Source of the DNA: Limimaricola soesokkakensis | Lineage (GTDB): Bacteria; Pseudomonadota; Alphaproteobacteria; Rhodobacterales; Rhodobacteraceae | Direction of reading: 5' to 3' | NCBI RefSeq assembly: GCF_900172345.1 | Contig: NZ_FWFY01000003.1 | Coordinates: 1-64,000, forward strand | Length of the DNA: 64,000 nucleotides | Shown: positions 34,001-41,274 of the stretch, piece by piece | Numbering within the stretch: position 1 is the stretch's first letter | Layout of the letters: every line of letters starts with the position of its first letter | The notes under the pieces: model-generated | Databases searched by the model: none | What the model was told of the DNA's origin: nothing | What the model saw: only the letters and a program-made list of their open reading frames with translations | Position numbers and translations under genes: made by a program

Positions 34001-34097
34001 CCGCCGGAAAGAGGAGCTCGAACTCTACAAGCTGCACGCCCATGACACAGCGTTCAAAGCCTCGCTCTACCAGAGCATCAAGGAGGCGCTGCGCTAA
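31086..34097 (+). CDS. hsdR: Type I restriction endonuclease, R subunit (HsdR), orphaned
   Basis: 1003 residues, full family length. N-terminal nuclease domain with SVDMVLFLNGLPIVTLELKN (catalytic Asp and Glu-x-Lys) and GRKQY; then a superfamily 2 translocase with Walker A QHSAGSGKS, DEAH box AVIIDEAHSGQ, motif III FTATPK and motif VI VQALSRLNR; then a C-terminal helical part that docks to HsdM. AAGGAAG lies upstream of the ATG. HsdR cleaves only with HsdM and HsdS, whose genes are lost or truncated here, so it is probably inactive unless a partner set is encoded elsewhere. Confidence 0.94.
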   Translation: MNIAVSNTKEIALEQAIERRLTGTISEELAAGATAPGPYRIGRPTDFDAQLAIDTALFWEFLETTQGKALAKLKTRNPADWQAKILGQFDKLVKRKGLLHVLKKGLPVDDAHFTLMYPAPLASSAQRVHDNFAANIWSVTRQVRHNLANANESVDMVLFLNGLPIVTLELKNPWTGQTARYHGRKQYRDRDASQPLLQFGRALVHMTADQDEVWMATKLSGTSTYFLPFNKGHNEGAGNPPNPNGHKTSYLWEEVFAPASMAGIIQHFVLLEGKSTDLLAKKTLIFPRYHQLDVVRRLLTHAAEHGVGHSYLVQHSAGSGKSNSVTWAAYQLIETYPERADLPGAKAVDAPLFDSVIVVTDRRLLDKQLRDNIKDFSEVKNIVAPAMRSADLKAALESGKKIIITTIQKFPFIIEGISDLSDKRFAVIIDEAHSGQSGLAHDKMNQAMGGGEESDIEDAQDKILAAMQARKMRGNASYFAFTATPKNTTLEKFGTKQPDGRFRPFHLYSMKQAIEEGFILDVLANYTTYKSYYEIQKSIEDNPLFDTAKAQKKLRAHVERSPQTISTKAEIMVEDFIANVVNAKKLRGKGKGMIVTQDIETAILYYKAVQAHLEARGNPFKALVAFSGEKEIKGNKYSEAEMNGFPEDKTREHFDKDEYRLLVVANKYLTGFDQPKLCAMYVDKKLQHVLAVQALSRLNRSAPKLGKRTEDLFVLDFFNSVEDIKAAFDPFFTVTTLSEATDVNVLHELKATLDDAGVYEWSEVEEFCTRYFGGEDSQALSPLLDVSAERFNSELELEDPEKIDFKIKARQFVKIYGQMASIMPFEVLAWEKLFWFLKFLIPKLKVQDPDRDALDALLEAVDLSSYGLERTKLNHGIGLDASEAEMDPQNPNPRGYREGDTQEDPLEEIIRSFNERWFQGWSATPEEQRVKFLNLVSAVQAHADYEEKYKSNPDPYARDLAFDKIMREVMLRRRKEELELYKLHAHDTAFKASLYQSIKEALR

Positions 34098-34562
34098 GGG
34101 GGGATCACGAAGGGTAGCCTTGGGGCTTCCCGCAATCCCCCTATCGGGAGGAACCGCGACGCTGGCCGCCGGGCAGTTGGTGGGGCCCTGAACGTGTAGG
34201 CCCTGTGCGGGCCCCGTGAGGCCACGCGTAGTCACTACGCCTTGCGGTAGCCCCTGTGATGGACTTCACAGGGGCCGGCGAGAAGCCTGTCTGTCTTTCG
34301 TGTGCCTGGGCAGCTTAGTGATCTGCGGCATGAACGGCTCTGGATGCCCCAGTCCTTGTGCAAGGGAGATCTGAGGCTTGATCCCTCCTGTTCGCCGAAC
34401 CCGATCCGGTGAGAAGTGCTGACAGGGTTTCGGCTGATGGCCACTGAGGCGCGAATCCAGCGCGGCGCGGGCGGGCCGGCGGTGAGTGTCTCGCTTGGGG
34501 CCTGCGAAAGGAATCGAAAGGGCGGGCCATGGCCCGCCCTTATCCCGGTATTGACTTGAGTG
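34098..34562. repeat. Gap with three strong dyads between hsdR and integrase
   Basis: No gene seen. GCGTAGT-C-ACTACGC (34226-34240) is a perfect dyad. A 10-bp stem (34250-34259 with 34266-34275) with six-base loop TGGACT lies ten bases on. A perfect 24-base palindrome spans 34518-34541 just after the integrase stop. The last is a likely bidirectional terminator; the first two could be recombinase arm or core sites. Confidence 0.55.
34518..34541 (-). terminator. Terminator palindrome downstream of the integrase
   Basis: Perfect palindrome around CCATGG with GGGCGGG arms, 22 bases past the integrase stop. On the minus strand it is followed by TTTCG only, a weak T run. Confidence 0.5.
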
Positions 34563-36776
34563 TCACCCGAGCGCTTGGAAGTGCTCGAAGGCCAGCCGCT
34601 TGAGATGGTGGATGGGCAGGCGCACCGCGCTCTGATCGCAGATCTCACGAAACGCCTTGGCAGCCGCAAACACGTCTTCCGTGGGAAGTCGGTCGCCCGA
34701 TATCGGATCACAGCGGTGGAAGGCGAAAACATGGTCGTCCTGACCCGCCCGGGTGAGCAGGATGCTCTGCGCCTGGCCATCATCCGCGAGAATGACCTCT
34801 GCCAGCAGCGGCTCGGTCCCGGCAAGCCCGCTCGACCGGATGACCGGGAACCCGTGCCGGGCATCCATGACGATCTCGAGCTGGAAAGCTGCGCGATCGA
34901 CCGCCGCCTTCAAATCCTTCGTGCGATGCGCGGTGTAGCAGCGGTTGATCACGTTGGACCGGCGATGGCCGGCAATGGCCTGCCGCTCGTTCTCCGCGAC
35001 GCCCGCACTGTGCAGCATCGATGAGAGCGTCTTGCGAAGGGCATAGATGTCCTCGTCGAAGCTCCGTAGGTCGAGGTGGTCGAGAATGCGGTAGAACGCC
35101 TTGCTGAAGGGGTCCGCGGCCGTGCCCTTGCTCGAGCGCTCCGCGGCGTCGGGGAAGAGCAGCAGCCCGTGATCTTCGCCAAGGCTTTTCCACCAGTCGA
35201 TGAAACCGAGATCGAGCAGCATCTGCGGAATCGGAATAACCCGTTCCGAGGCCTCGGTTTTTGTCCGCTGCTCCGGGCCGAGGCCGATGGCCAGACAGTA
35301 GACCTTGTTGCGGTAGACGATGTCGGTCCGTTTCAGCTCGAGGATCTCCTCGATCCGGCTCCCGATCGCCAGAACGATCAGCGGGACCCAGTAGATGGCA
35401 TCGCGCACGATGACGTTGCCCGGCCGCCAGCGGCGGTGCGGGGAGGACGACCCCGTATAGATCGGGCAGGTCAGGAACTCCGCCAGGCGCTCTTCTGTCC
35501 AGGCCATCCGCAGTTTCGGCTTGGTGACGCGGATGTAGAGATCATCCTTGTTTTCGTCGGCCTTCACGATCGTCTCGATATCCTTGTAGGACAGGACGGG
35601 GGGGCGGTTCTTGCAGCCGAGGTCGTCCGCCCCCTTCATGACGCGGCTGAAGCTGTCGCGATAGCGTTTCAGGGTCGTGAGGGTCAGGCGGGGCGTCAGA
35701 CGCTCGGCAAGGATGGCGCGCTTCTCCAGGACGGAGATGTCATTTCGAGCGCGGATCTCTTCCATGATCGCCTCGTCGGCCGCATCCGCCCAAGCGATTT
35801 CATCGTCTTTTGTGAAGGCATATTTTTCCGGGTCCAGCGGGCCCGACCGTCCGTCCTTCTCGGTGAATCGGTTCTTGCCGTGGGCTTTGCCGTGATTGCG
35901 GGGCAGCCGCGCCAGCCACCGGAAGAACGCGTCCTGCTCGGCCTTGGTCAGGATCGCGACGGGGATATTGCCGAAGCGCAGGCGTAGCAGCTTCGCGATC
36001 GTGTCGATGTTTCCCTTCATGTGGTGGGAGGGATTGCGCTGGTAGGTGCGTGCAATGGCGTCCTCGAGCAAGACCGGAGCGACGACGAAGCTGTCGACGT
36101 CCGTCCCGCCGAACTGATGGACGATGGGCAGGGCTGCCGTTCGGACGTCCTCCCCATCGAGCACTTCGCTTTCGAGGCTGCACAGGCTGCGCAGGAGCTG
36201 CATGCCCTGGCGACCAAGGGCCACCGGGATCGCGGTCGGCAGAGTGATGCCGATACCTTGGGCGGCGGCGCGCAGCATCGGCTCCGCCTTGCTGTAGTCG
36301 CTATTACGTGCCTGCCGCTTGAGCTGGGGCTCGAGCTCGTCAAGCTGTGCAATGCGCTCGTCGAGCTCCTCGTCGGTGGGGCGGGTAGCGGCGTCCTGCT
36401 CGCACAGGATGCGGGCCATGGCGTCGCGCGCGGCGGCGCTCAGCAGCTGGTTGATCTTCTCGGGCGTCAGCGCCGGCTCGAAATTGTCGTTCATCACTCT
36501 GTCCTCGATTCCGTTTATGACGGCGAGGAGCCGGGTTGCGCGTCTCATCGCCTCGACCCGGATTTCGGTCTTTAGCGAGAAGCACAGAAAATTTCGGGCA
36601 CCTTTTTCGCGGATGACCTTGGGGCAACGTCTTCGGAAGTAATAGATGCGCCCGCGCCGCTGGAGGTAGGGGCCGGCGGGGCGACGGCCGCGGGGCGCGG
36701 TGCGGCGTGCAAAGGGAGGCCCGCCGGGCTGACCGGCAGGGGACGGCGACAGGTCGTGTGTCACACCATGTGTCAT
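34563..36776 (-). CDS. Tyrosine recombinase/integrase with DUF6538-type N-terminus
   Basis: 737 residues from the ATG at 36776. The N-terminal DUF6538-like segment YLQRRGRIYYFRRRCPK lies near residue 40, a long helical core-binding part follows, and the catalytic domain shows Arg in IGSRIEEILELK (~474), YALRKTLSSMLH (~578-589, Tyr where most integrases have His), GHRRSN (His ~604) and nucleophile Tyr in NRCYTAH (~614). About 120 residues follow the Tyr, an unusually long tail. The frame also extends through the tRNA; an ATG at 36863 overlaps the tRNA CCA end. No ribosome site marks either start. It probably inserted the island at tRNA-Gln. Confidence 0.87.
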   Translation of the reverse strand: MTHGVTHDLSPSPAGQPGGPPFARRTAPRGRRPAGPYLQRRGRIYYFRRRCPKVIREKGARNFLCFSLKTEIRVEAMRRATRLLAVINGIEDRVMNDNFEPALTPEKINQLLSAAARDAMARILCEQDAATRPTDEELDERIAQLDELEPQLKRQARNSDYSKAEPMLRAAAQGIGITLPTAIPVALGRQGMQLLRSLCSLESEVLDGEDVRTAALPIVHQFGGTDVDSFVVAPVLLEDAIARTYQRNPSHHMKGNIDTIAKLLRLRFGNIPVAILTKAEQDAFFRWLARLPRNHGKAHGKNRFTEKDGRSGPLDPEKYAFTKDDEIAWADAADEAIMEEIRARNDISVLEKRAILAERLTPRLTLTTLKRYRDSFSRVMKGADDLGCKNRPPVLSYKDIETIVKADENKDDLYIRVTKPKLRMAWTEERLAEFLTCPIYTGSSSPHRRWRPGNVIVRDAIYWVPLIVLAIGSRIEEILELKRTDIVYRNKVYCLAIGLGPEQRTKTEASERVIPIPQMLLDLGFIDWWKSLGEDHGLLLFPDAAERSSKGTAADPFSKAFYRILDHLDLRSFDEDIYALRKTLSSMLHSAGVAENERQAIAGHRRSNVINRCYTAHRTKDLKAAVDRAAFQLEIVMDARHGFPVIRSSGLAGTEPLLAEVILADDGQAQSILLTRAGQDDHVFAFHRCDPISGDRLPTEDVFAAAKAFREICDQSAVRLPIHHLKRLAFEHFQALG

Positions 36777-36862
36777 ACTTGGCGACGCGCCTGACACAGC
36801 GTTTTGCGACAGCGATCTGTCGACCCTATATTCTTGGGCTTTTGGCGATTTCGGGGGAAACA

Positions 36863-36937
36863 TGGCTGGGGTGGTAGGATTCGAACCTACGGTACACGGT
36901 ACCAAAAACCGCTGCCTTACCACTTGGCTACACCCCA
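36863..36937 (-). tRNA. tRNA-Gln (anticodon TTG)
   Basis: 75 bases including an encoded CCA. Acceptor strands TGGGGTG and CACCCCA pair; D arm GCCAAGTGGTAAGGC; anticodon loop TTTTGGT between GCGG and CCGT-type arms with TTG as anticodon; T arm GTAGG-TTCGAAT-CCTAC. Its 3' end faces the integrase gene 86 bases away, the usual position for a tRNA used as attachment site. Confidence 0.93.
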
Positions 36938-37046
36938 GCAGGTGTGGCGGCTGTCTAACCTCGTCGGAGGATGGCTGCAAGGGTGGGATGACGGATTTTT
37001 TGGCTTCCGCAGAGGCATTTTCGCCGCCCGCGGGAAACGGGTTCCA

Positions 37047-37067
37047 GCGGGCCGTGTGACGGCCCGC
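37047..37067 (-). terminator. Hairpin downstream of kdsA
   Basis: Nine-base arms (GCGGGCCGT, ACGGCCCGC) around a three-base loop, 13 bases past the kdsA stop. GC-rich, without a T run; probably ends the kdsA transcript. Confidence 0.5.
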
Positions 37068-37079
37068 CGGGCAGGGTCG

Positions 37080-37913
37080 TCACACCCGGATCGGGTTGGC
37101 CTTCGCGAGGCGGTCGAAGCCCATCAGCCCCTCGACGAGCTGTGGCATCTGCGCCAGCGGCAACATGTTCGGCCCGTCCGAGGGAGCCGTGTCGGGCGCC
37201 TCGTGGGTCTCGATGAACACCGCGGCGATCCCGAGGGACACGGCCGCGCGCGCCATCACCGGGGCGTATTCGCGCTGGCCGCCGGAGGCGCCGCCCAGCC
37301 CGCCGGGCTGCTGCACCGAATGCGTGGCGTCCATCACCACCGGGTAGCCGGTCTTCATCATCTCGGGCAGCGACCGCATGTCGGCCACCAGCGTGTTGTA
37401 ACCGAAGGACACGCCGCGCTCGGTGAGCAGGATGCGGCGGTTGCCGGTCGAGGCGATCTTCTCGGCGACGTTGGCCATGTCCCATGGCGCCAGGAACTGG
37501 CCCTTCTTGACGTTGATCACCGCCCCCGTATCCCCGGCCGCCAAGAGCAGATCGGTCTGGCGGCACAGAAAGGCCGGGATCTGCAGGATGTCGGCCACCT
37601 CGGCCACGGGCGCGCAGTGATCGGCGCCATGGATGTCGGTCAGCACCGGGCAGCCGATGGCGCGCTTCACGTCTTCGAGCACGCGCAGCCCGGCCTCCAT
37701 GCCAAGGCCGCGTTTGCCCGAAAGCGAGGTGCGGTTTGCCTTGTCGTAGCTGCCCTTGAACACGAATTGCGCGCCGTGGGCCGCGCAGGCCTCGGCCATC
37801 CGACCCGCGATCATCTGGGCGTGGTCCGAGGATTCGAGCTGGCAGGGTCCGGCGATCAGGGTGAGGGGGCGGTCGTTGCCGACCGTGAGTGAGCCTATCT
37901 GGACGTCGATCAT
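37080..37913 (-). CDS. kdsA: 3-deoxy-D-manno-octulosonate 8-phosphate synthase
   Basis: 277 residues, normal family length. Joins phosphoenolpyruvate and arabinose 5-phosphate to Kdo-8-phosphate in the cytosol, for lipopolysaccharide and Kdo-linked capsule. Visible: LIAGPCQLESSDHA, FKGSYDKANRTS, VLTDIHGADHCA, INVKKGQFLAPWDM, and HSVQQPGGLGGASGG. The sequence shows Cys near the N-terminus (AGPCQ) and His, Glu and Asp positions of the metal-dependent type. It lies just downstream of two capsule-export genes on the same strand, a fitting context since ABC-exported capsules are built on a Kdo linker. Confidence 0.95.
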   Translation of the reverse strand: MIDVQIGSLTVGNDRPLTLIAGPCQLESSDHAQMIAGRMAEACAAHGAQFVFKGSYDKANRTSLSGKRGLGMEAGLRVLEDVKRAIGCPVLTDIHGADHCAPVAEVADILQIPAFLCRQTDLLLAAGDTGAVINVKKGQFLAPWDMANVAEKIASTGNRRILLTERGVSFGYNTLVADMRSLPEMMKTGYPVVMDATHSVQQPGGLGGASGGQREYAPVMARAAVSLGIAAVFIETHEAPDTAPSDGPNMLPLAQMPQLVEGLMGFDRLAKANPIRV

Positions 37914-37993
37914 GGGGCAGGGGCCTTTCGCATGCTGTCGGGGCCCGGTCTAACGCGGCTGGCGGGCGGCGTCACGCGCCGCCCGCCACCGGC

Positions 37994-39703
37994 TCAGCCC
38001 GACACCTGCTCGCGCAGGATCGAAACGGTGAGCGAGAGCATCAGGTAGATGCCCGAGAAGATCAGGAAGGCCAGCGCCGTGTTCTCGAGTGCCTTGGGAT
38101 AGGTCGGCTCGTCCGGGGCCACAGGCTCGACCCCGAGCGACAGGTAGCGCACCTGCCGGTTGGCCTCGATCTGCGCCGCCTCCATCTGCTGCAGCGCCTG
38201 CTGCACCAAGAGTGTCTGGAAGCCGTAGTTTTCCTCGGCCAGCCGCAGTTCGGTGTTGCGCGCGGCGAGCGAAGCGCCCTGTTCCGAGGCCTCGGTCATC
38301 TCGCGGCGCAGGTCCGAGATCAGCGCCTCGATGCCCGCGATCTGGCTCCTGAGCGAGTTCACCTGTGCCTCGTTCGGGCGGCGCACCGCGAGACGGGTCT
38401 GCAACTCCAGCTGCAATTGCTGGCGCTGGGTCTCGAGCGCCGAGATTTGCGAGGTGCGCGCCGCGGTTTCGCCCACCGGGTCGATCTGCTGCACCTCCTG
38501 CTGGATCCTGAGCCAGTTGGCCAAGGCCTCGGCGCGGCGCGCCTCGGCCGTCTCGTAGCTCTCGCGCGCGCCCTGCATTTGGTCGGTGCGTAGCCGCGCG
38601 GTGAGCTGGTCGACCTGTTCCTCGGCATAACCCAGAAGCGCCTCGGAAAAGCGCTGCGAGGTCTCGGGATCGGGGGCGATCACCTCCATCTTCACGATGC
38701 CCTCGGTGGGATCGTAGGAAATCTTCACGTGATCTTGGTAGAGATCGTAGGCGGCCTCGTTCGTGGCGGGACGGGGCAGGCGCTGCAACGGGTCGATGGC
38801 GGGGTCCGAGAACACCTCCTTGAACCCCTCTTCCTCGTCGAGCCGCACCATCGCAGCGCGCGAGGTCAGGTAGGACTGAACGGTGATGCTGTCCTGCTGC
38901 GTCGCCATCGAGGTGCCCTGGAACAGTCCGCCGAGACCGGGGCCGGACTGCGGCTCGGCCTGTTGGATCACGAATTCCGAGCGGGTGGCGTACATCGGGG
39001 TGGCGACCGCGAAAAAGTAGTAGCCGGCCAGCACCGTCGGCAGCAGCACGAAGAGCGCCAGCCGCAGGCACAGGAGCGCCATACGACGGCGCCGGCGCTT
39101 CGCGAGGTCGCGCTGGATCCGGCCGATCTCCGAGGCGCGGCGCTCGGCCGAAGCGCCGGGGTCGGCCCGCTCGGTCGAAGGCAGGCTGCGATCGGGATCG
39201 GGCACGGTGGAGGGAAGCTGCACGCGGGGCGTCATCCCGGCCTCATCATCTTGCTGCCGCGGCACGACCAGCTCGATGATGTTCGAGCGCTGGAACGGAT
39301 CGACACCGCGCGCGCGAAGCTGGCGCACCGCGTCGTAATCCGAGCTCACCTCCAGCCCCTGCTTCTGCGCCACGCGCCGTGCCATGCGCAGCTGCCTGCC
39401 GCTCAACCCCTCCTGGCGGATCCGGTCGATCTCGTCCTCGATATCGGCGAAGCTGCCGCCGGACGCCGAGGCTTGCGTCGCGGGCCGGGTAGCGTCGGCC
39501 GGCCCGGCCTCGTCCTCGGCCAGCCATTGCTGAACCGGGCGCATTGCGACGGCGGTCCCGGCCTGCCGCTGCTCGGCTTCGGTCTCAGTCGCGCCGGCCT
39601 CAGTGTCGGCATCGGCGACGCTCCGGGCCGCCTCGAGCGCGGGCGGAGCAAGCGGCGCGCCTGCGCGCAGGCGGTAACGGGTCACCCTAGGCTTGGTAGT
39701 CAT
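37994..39703 (-). CDS. kpsE: Capsule polysaccharide export inner-membrane protein (KpsE-like, Wzz/PCP family)
   Basis: 569 residues. A long Pro/Ala-rich cytoplasmic N-terminus (about 1-200) is followed by a membrane helix (LALFVLLPTVLAGYYFFAVA), a periplasmic domain with extended coiled coil (about 330-510, heptads around SQISALETQRQQLQLELQTR) and a second helix near the C-terminus (LAFLIFSGIYLMLSLTVSIL). This is the polysaccharide co-polymerase layout of KpsE. The long cytoplasmic extension is unusual; classical KpsE is about 380 residues. GGGAGC precedes the ATG at 39703; it overlaps the ATPase gene by 17 bases. Confidence 0.85.
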   Translation of the reverse strand: MTTKPRVTRYRLRAGAPLAPPALEAARSVADADTEAGATETEAEQRQAGTAVAMRPVQQWLAEDEAGPADATRPATQASASGGSFADIEDEIDRIRQEGLSGRQLRMARRVAQKQGLEVSSDYDAVRQLRARGVDPFQRSNIIELVVPRQQDDEAGMTPRVQLPSTVPDPDRSLPSTERADPGASAERRASEIGRIQRDLAKRRRRRMALLCLRLALFVLLPTVLAGYYFFAVATPMYATRSEFVIQQAEPQSGPGLGGLFQGTSMATQQDSITVQSYLTSRAAMVRLDEEEGFKEVFSDPAIDPLQRLPRPATNEAAYDLYQDHVKISYDPTEGIVKMEVIAPDPETSQRFSEALLGYAEEQVDQLTARLRTDQMQGARESYETAEARRAEALANWLRIQQEVQQIDPVGETAARTSQISALETQRQQLQLELQTRLAVRRPNEAQVNSLRSQIAGIEALISDLRREMTEASEQGASLAARNTELRLAEENYGFQTLLVQQALQQMEAAQIEANRQVRYLSLGVEPVAPDEPTYPKALENTALAFLIFSGIYLMLSLTVSILREQVSG

Positions 39704-40340
39704 AGAGCTCCCGTGCCTCCTCAAGACTGTCGAACATGTGCAGTTGGCCGTGGCGGAGCACAGCGGCCTGCCGGGCAAAGCGTTCCAGCGTTTGCGGCTG
39801 GTGCGAGACGATCACGACCGTCGTCGTTTCCAGCCGCTCGCGCAATATCTCGCCCGCCTTGCGGTTGAACTCGGCATCCGTGGTCTGTGGCATGCCCTCG
39901 TCGATCAGATAGATGTCGAATTCGAGAGCCAGCATCAACGAAAAGCCGAAGCGCGCGCGCATGCCCTGGCTGTAGGTCCCGACGGGGCGATCGAAATACT
40001 CGGCGATGCCGCAGAGCCAGCGGCAGAAGGCCTCGACGTAATCGGGATCGAGCCCGTAGAGGCGGGCGATGTAGCGCGCGTTCTCCCGCGCGCTGTGACG
40101 CGGCACCACGCCGCCCATGAAGCCGAGCGGAAAGGAAATCCGGGAACTGCGGATGATCCGCCCCTCATCGGGCTTTTCCAGCCCGGCCATCATGTTGATC
40201 AGCGTCGTCTTGCCGGTACCGTTCGGCGCCAGGATCCCGAGCGAACGCCCGAGCTCGACCCGGAACGAGGCCCGGTCGAGGATCACCTTGCGCCGTTTGC
40301 CGGTCCAGAAGGACTTGCTGACCTCATCGAATTCGAGCAT
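39687..40340 (-). CDS. kpsT: Capsule polysaccharide ABC transporter ATPase, KpsT-like
   Basis: 217 residues, one ABC ATPase domain. Walker A GILAPNGTGKTTLINMMAG, signature TYSQGMRARFGFS (the KpsT-type variant of LSGGQ), Walker B FDIYLIDEGMPQTTD and switch His in VVIVSHQPQTL. The ATG at 40340 follows GGGGAGCC; the frame extends 13 codons further. It would energise export of the capsule polymer; its membrane partner KpsM is not in this window. Confidence 0.88.
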   Translation of the reverse strand: MLEFDEVSKSFWTGKRRKVILDRASFRVELGRSLGILAPNGTGKTTLINMMAGLEKPDEGRIIRSSRISFPLGFMGGVVPRHSARENARYIARLYGLDPDYVEAFCRWLCGIAEYFDRPVGTYSQGMRARFGFSLMLALEFDIYLIDEGMPQTTDAEFNRKAGEILRERLETTTVVIVSHQPQTLERFARQAAVLRHGQLHMFDSLEEARELYDYQA

Positions 40341-40565
40341 CGGCTCCCCGTTTCTGCCCTCGTCGCCCCGTTCAACCACATAGGGCCGGTATCGGATGCC
40401 CTGAAGCCCTGTCTAGAAAGGCTTTAAGGCGAAAGAGCGCCGAAATCCTCGCCAAACTGGGGGACTGTTTCCCGTCAAGGCCTTGCGTGTCCTTCGCCAC
40501 CGCATGGACCTTCGGCTTCGGCCGCGCGTTTATAGGCCGAACCCCCTTAGTGAAGGAGTGACGTC
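40341..40565. promoter_or_regulatory. Divergent intergenic region
   Basis: Separates the capsule genes from the plus-strand small ORF. It must contain promoters for both directions; no clear hexamer pair or repeat is seen. Confidence 0.35.
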
Positions 40566-40640
40566 ATGCGCAAGTTCGTCAAGTATTTCGCGATCTGGAA
40601 ACTCGCACGCAAGTTCCTGCGCGGCGGCCGTCGGGTCTGA
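40566..40640 (+). CDS. 24-residue basic small protein
   Basis: MRKFVKYFAIWKLARKFLRG followed by GRRV and a stop. AAGGAG lies seven bases before the ATG, an excellent ribosome site. The peptide has nine Lys/Arg and no acidic residue; helix projection gives an amphipathic pattern with aromatic residues on one side, fitting a membrane-surface or RNA-binding micro-protein. Too short for homology judgement. It lies 43 bases upstream of the uracil-DNA glycosylase-like gene, which itself lacks a good ribosome site. Confidence 0.6.
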   Translation: MRKFVKYFAIWKLARKFLRGGRRV

Positions 40641-40683
40641 TCGGACCCTTGCGCGGGGGCCGTGGGCACATAGATGATCGGCG

Positions 40684-41271
40684 ATGGACCAGCTTCGTTC
40701 CGATCTCTCCGCCTGCCGCCTCTGCGCCGACCGCTTTGCCGCCACCGCGACGCGCCATGCGCCGCGCCCGGTGGTCTGGTTTCGCCCCGGCGCCCGGCTC
40801 CTGATCGCGAGCCAGGCGCCGGGGCTTCGCGTGCACGAGGCCGGCACCCCGTTCTGGGATCGTTCAGGTACCCGTCTGCGCGACTGGCTGGGTCTCGACG
40901 AGGACGCATTCTACGATCGCGCGCGTGTGGCCATCGTGCCGATGGCCTTCTGCTTTCCCGGATATGATGCCAAGGGCTCGGACCTGCCGCCGCCGCCGAT
41001 CTGCGCGCAGGTCTGGCGCAACCGGGTGCTGTCCGAGCTGAGCGACATCCGGCTCACCGTGCTGATCGGCGGCGCGGCGATGAACTGGCATCTGGGCCGC
41101 GGGCCGGGCGTAACCGAGCGGGTGCGACGCTGGCGCGAATACGGCCCAGAGCTGTTTCCCTTGCCTCATCCGTCATGGCGCAATACCGCATGGCTCAAGC
41201 GCAACCCGTGGTTCGGCGAGGAGGTTCTCCCGGATCTGAAGGCCCGCGTGCGAGAGATCATGGAGGACTGA
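40684..41271 (+). CDS. Uracil-DNA glycosylase superfamily protein
   Basis: 195 residues. N-terminal SACRLCADRF, then RLLIASQAPGLRVHEAGTPF, which matches the motif 1 region of the UDG fold (usually GEAPG...), and C-terminal LPHPSWRN, the motif 2 His-Pro-Ser. Only two Cys stand at the N-terminus, with others at FCFPGYD and PICAQ; whether these bind a 4Fe-4S cluster as in family 4/5 enzymes is uncertain. It would excise uracil or related damaged bases, or act as a non-catalytic relative. Followed after three bases by an SseB-domain gene. Confidence 0.78.
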   Translation: MDQLRSDLSACRLCADRFAATATRHAPRPVVWFRPGARLLIASQAPGLRVHEAGTPFWDRSGTRLRDWLGLDEDAFYDRARVAIVPMAFCFPGYDAKGSDLPPPPICAQVWRNRVLSELSDIRLTVLIGGAAMNWHLGRGPGVTERVRRWREYGPELFPLPHPSWRNTAWLKRNPWFGEEVLPDLKARVREIMED

Positions 41272-41274
41272 CAC

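Noticed and set aside
26640-34562. Second copy of the tRNA-Gln 3' end as island attachment site
   Set aside because: No copy of the TGGCTGGGGTGGTAGGATTC sequence was seen on the left side; the partner site seems lost or outside the segment.
34563-36980. Integrase starting upstream of the tRNA (805 codons)
   Set aside because: The first 40 codons would run through tRNA-Gln and have no ribosome site; the extension is a by-product of an open frame.
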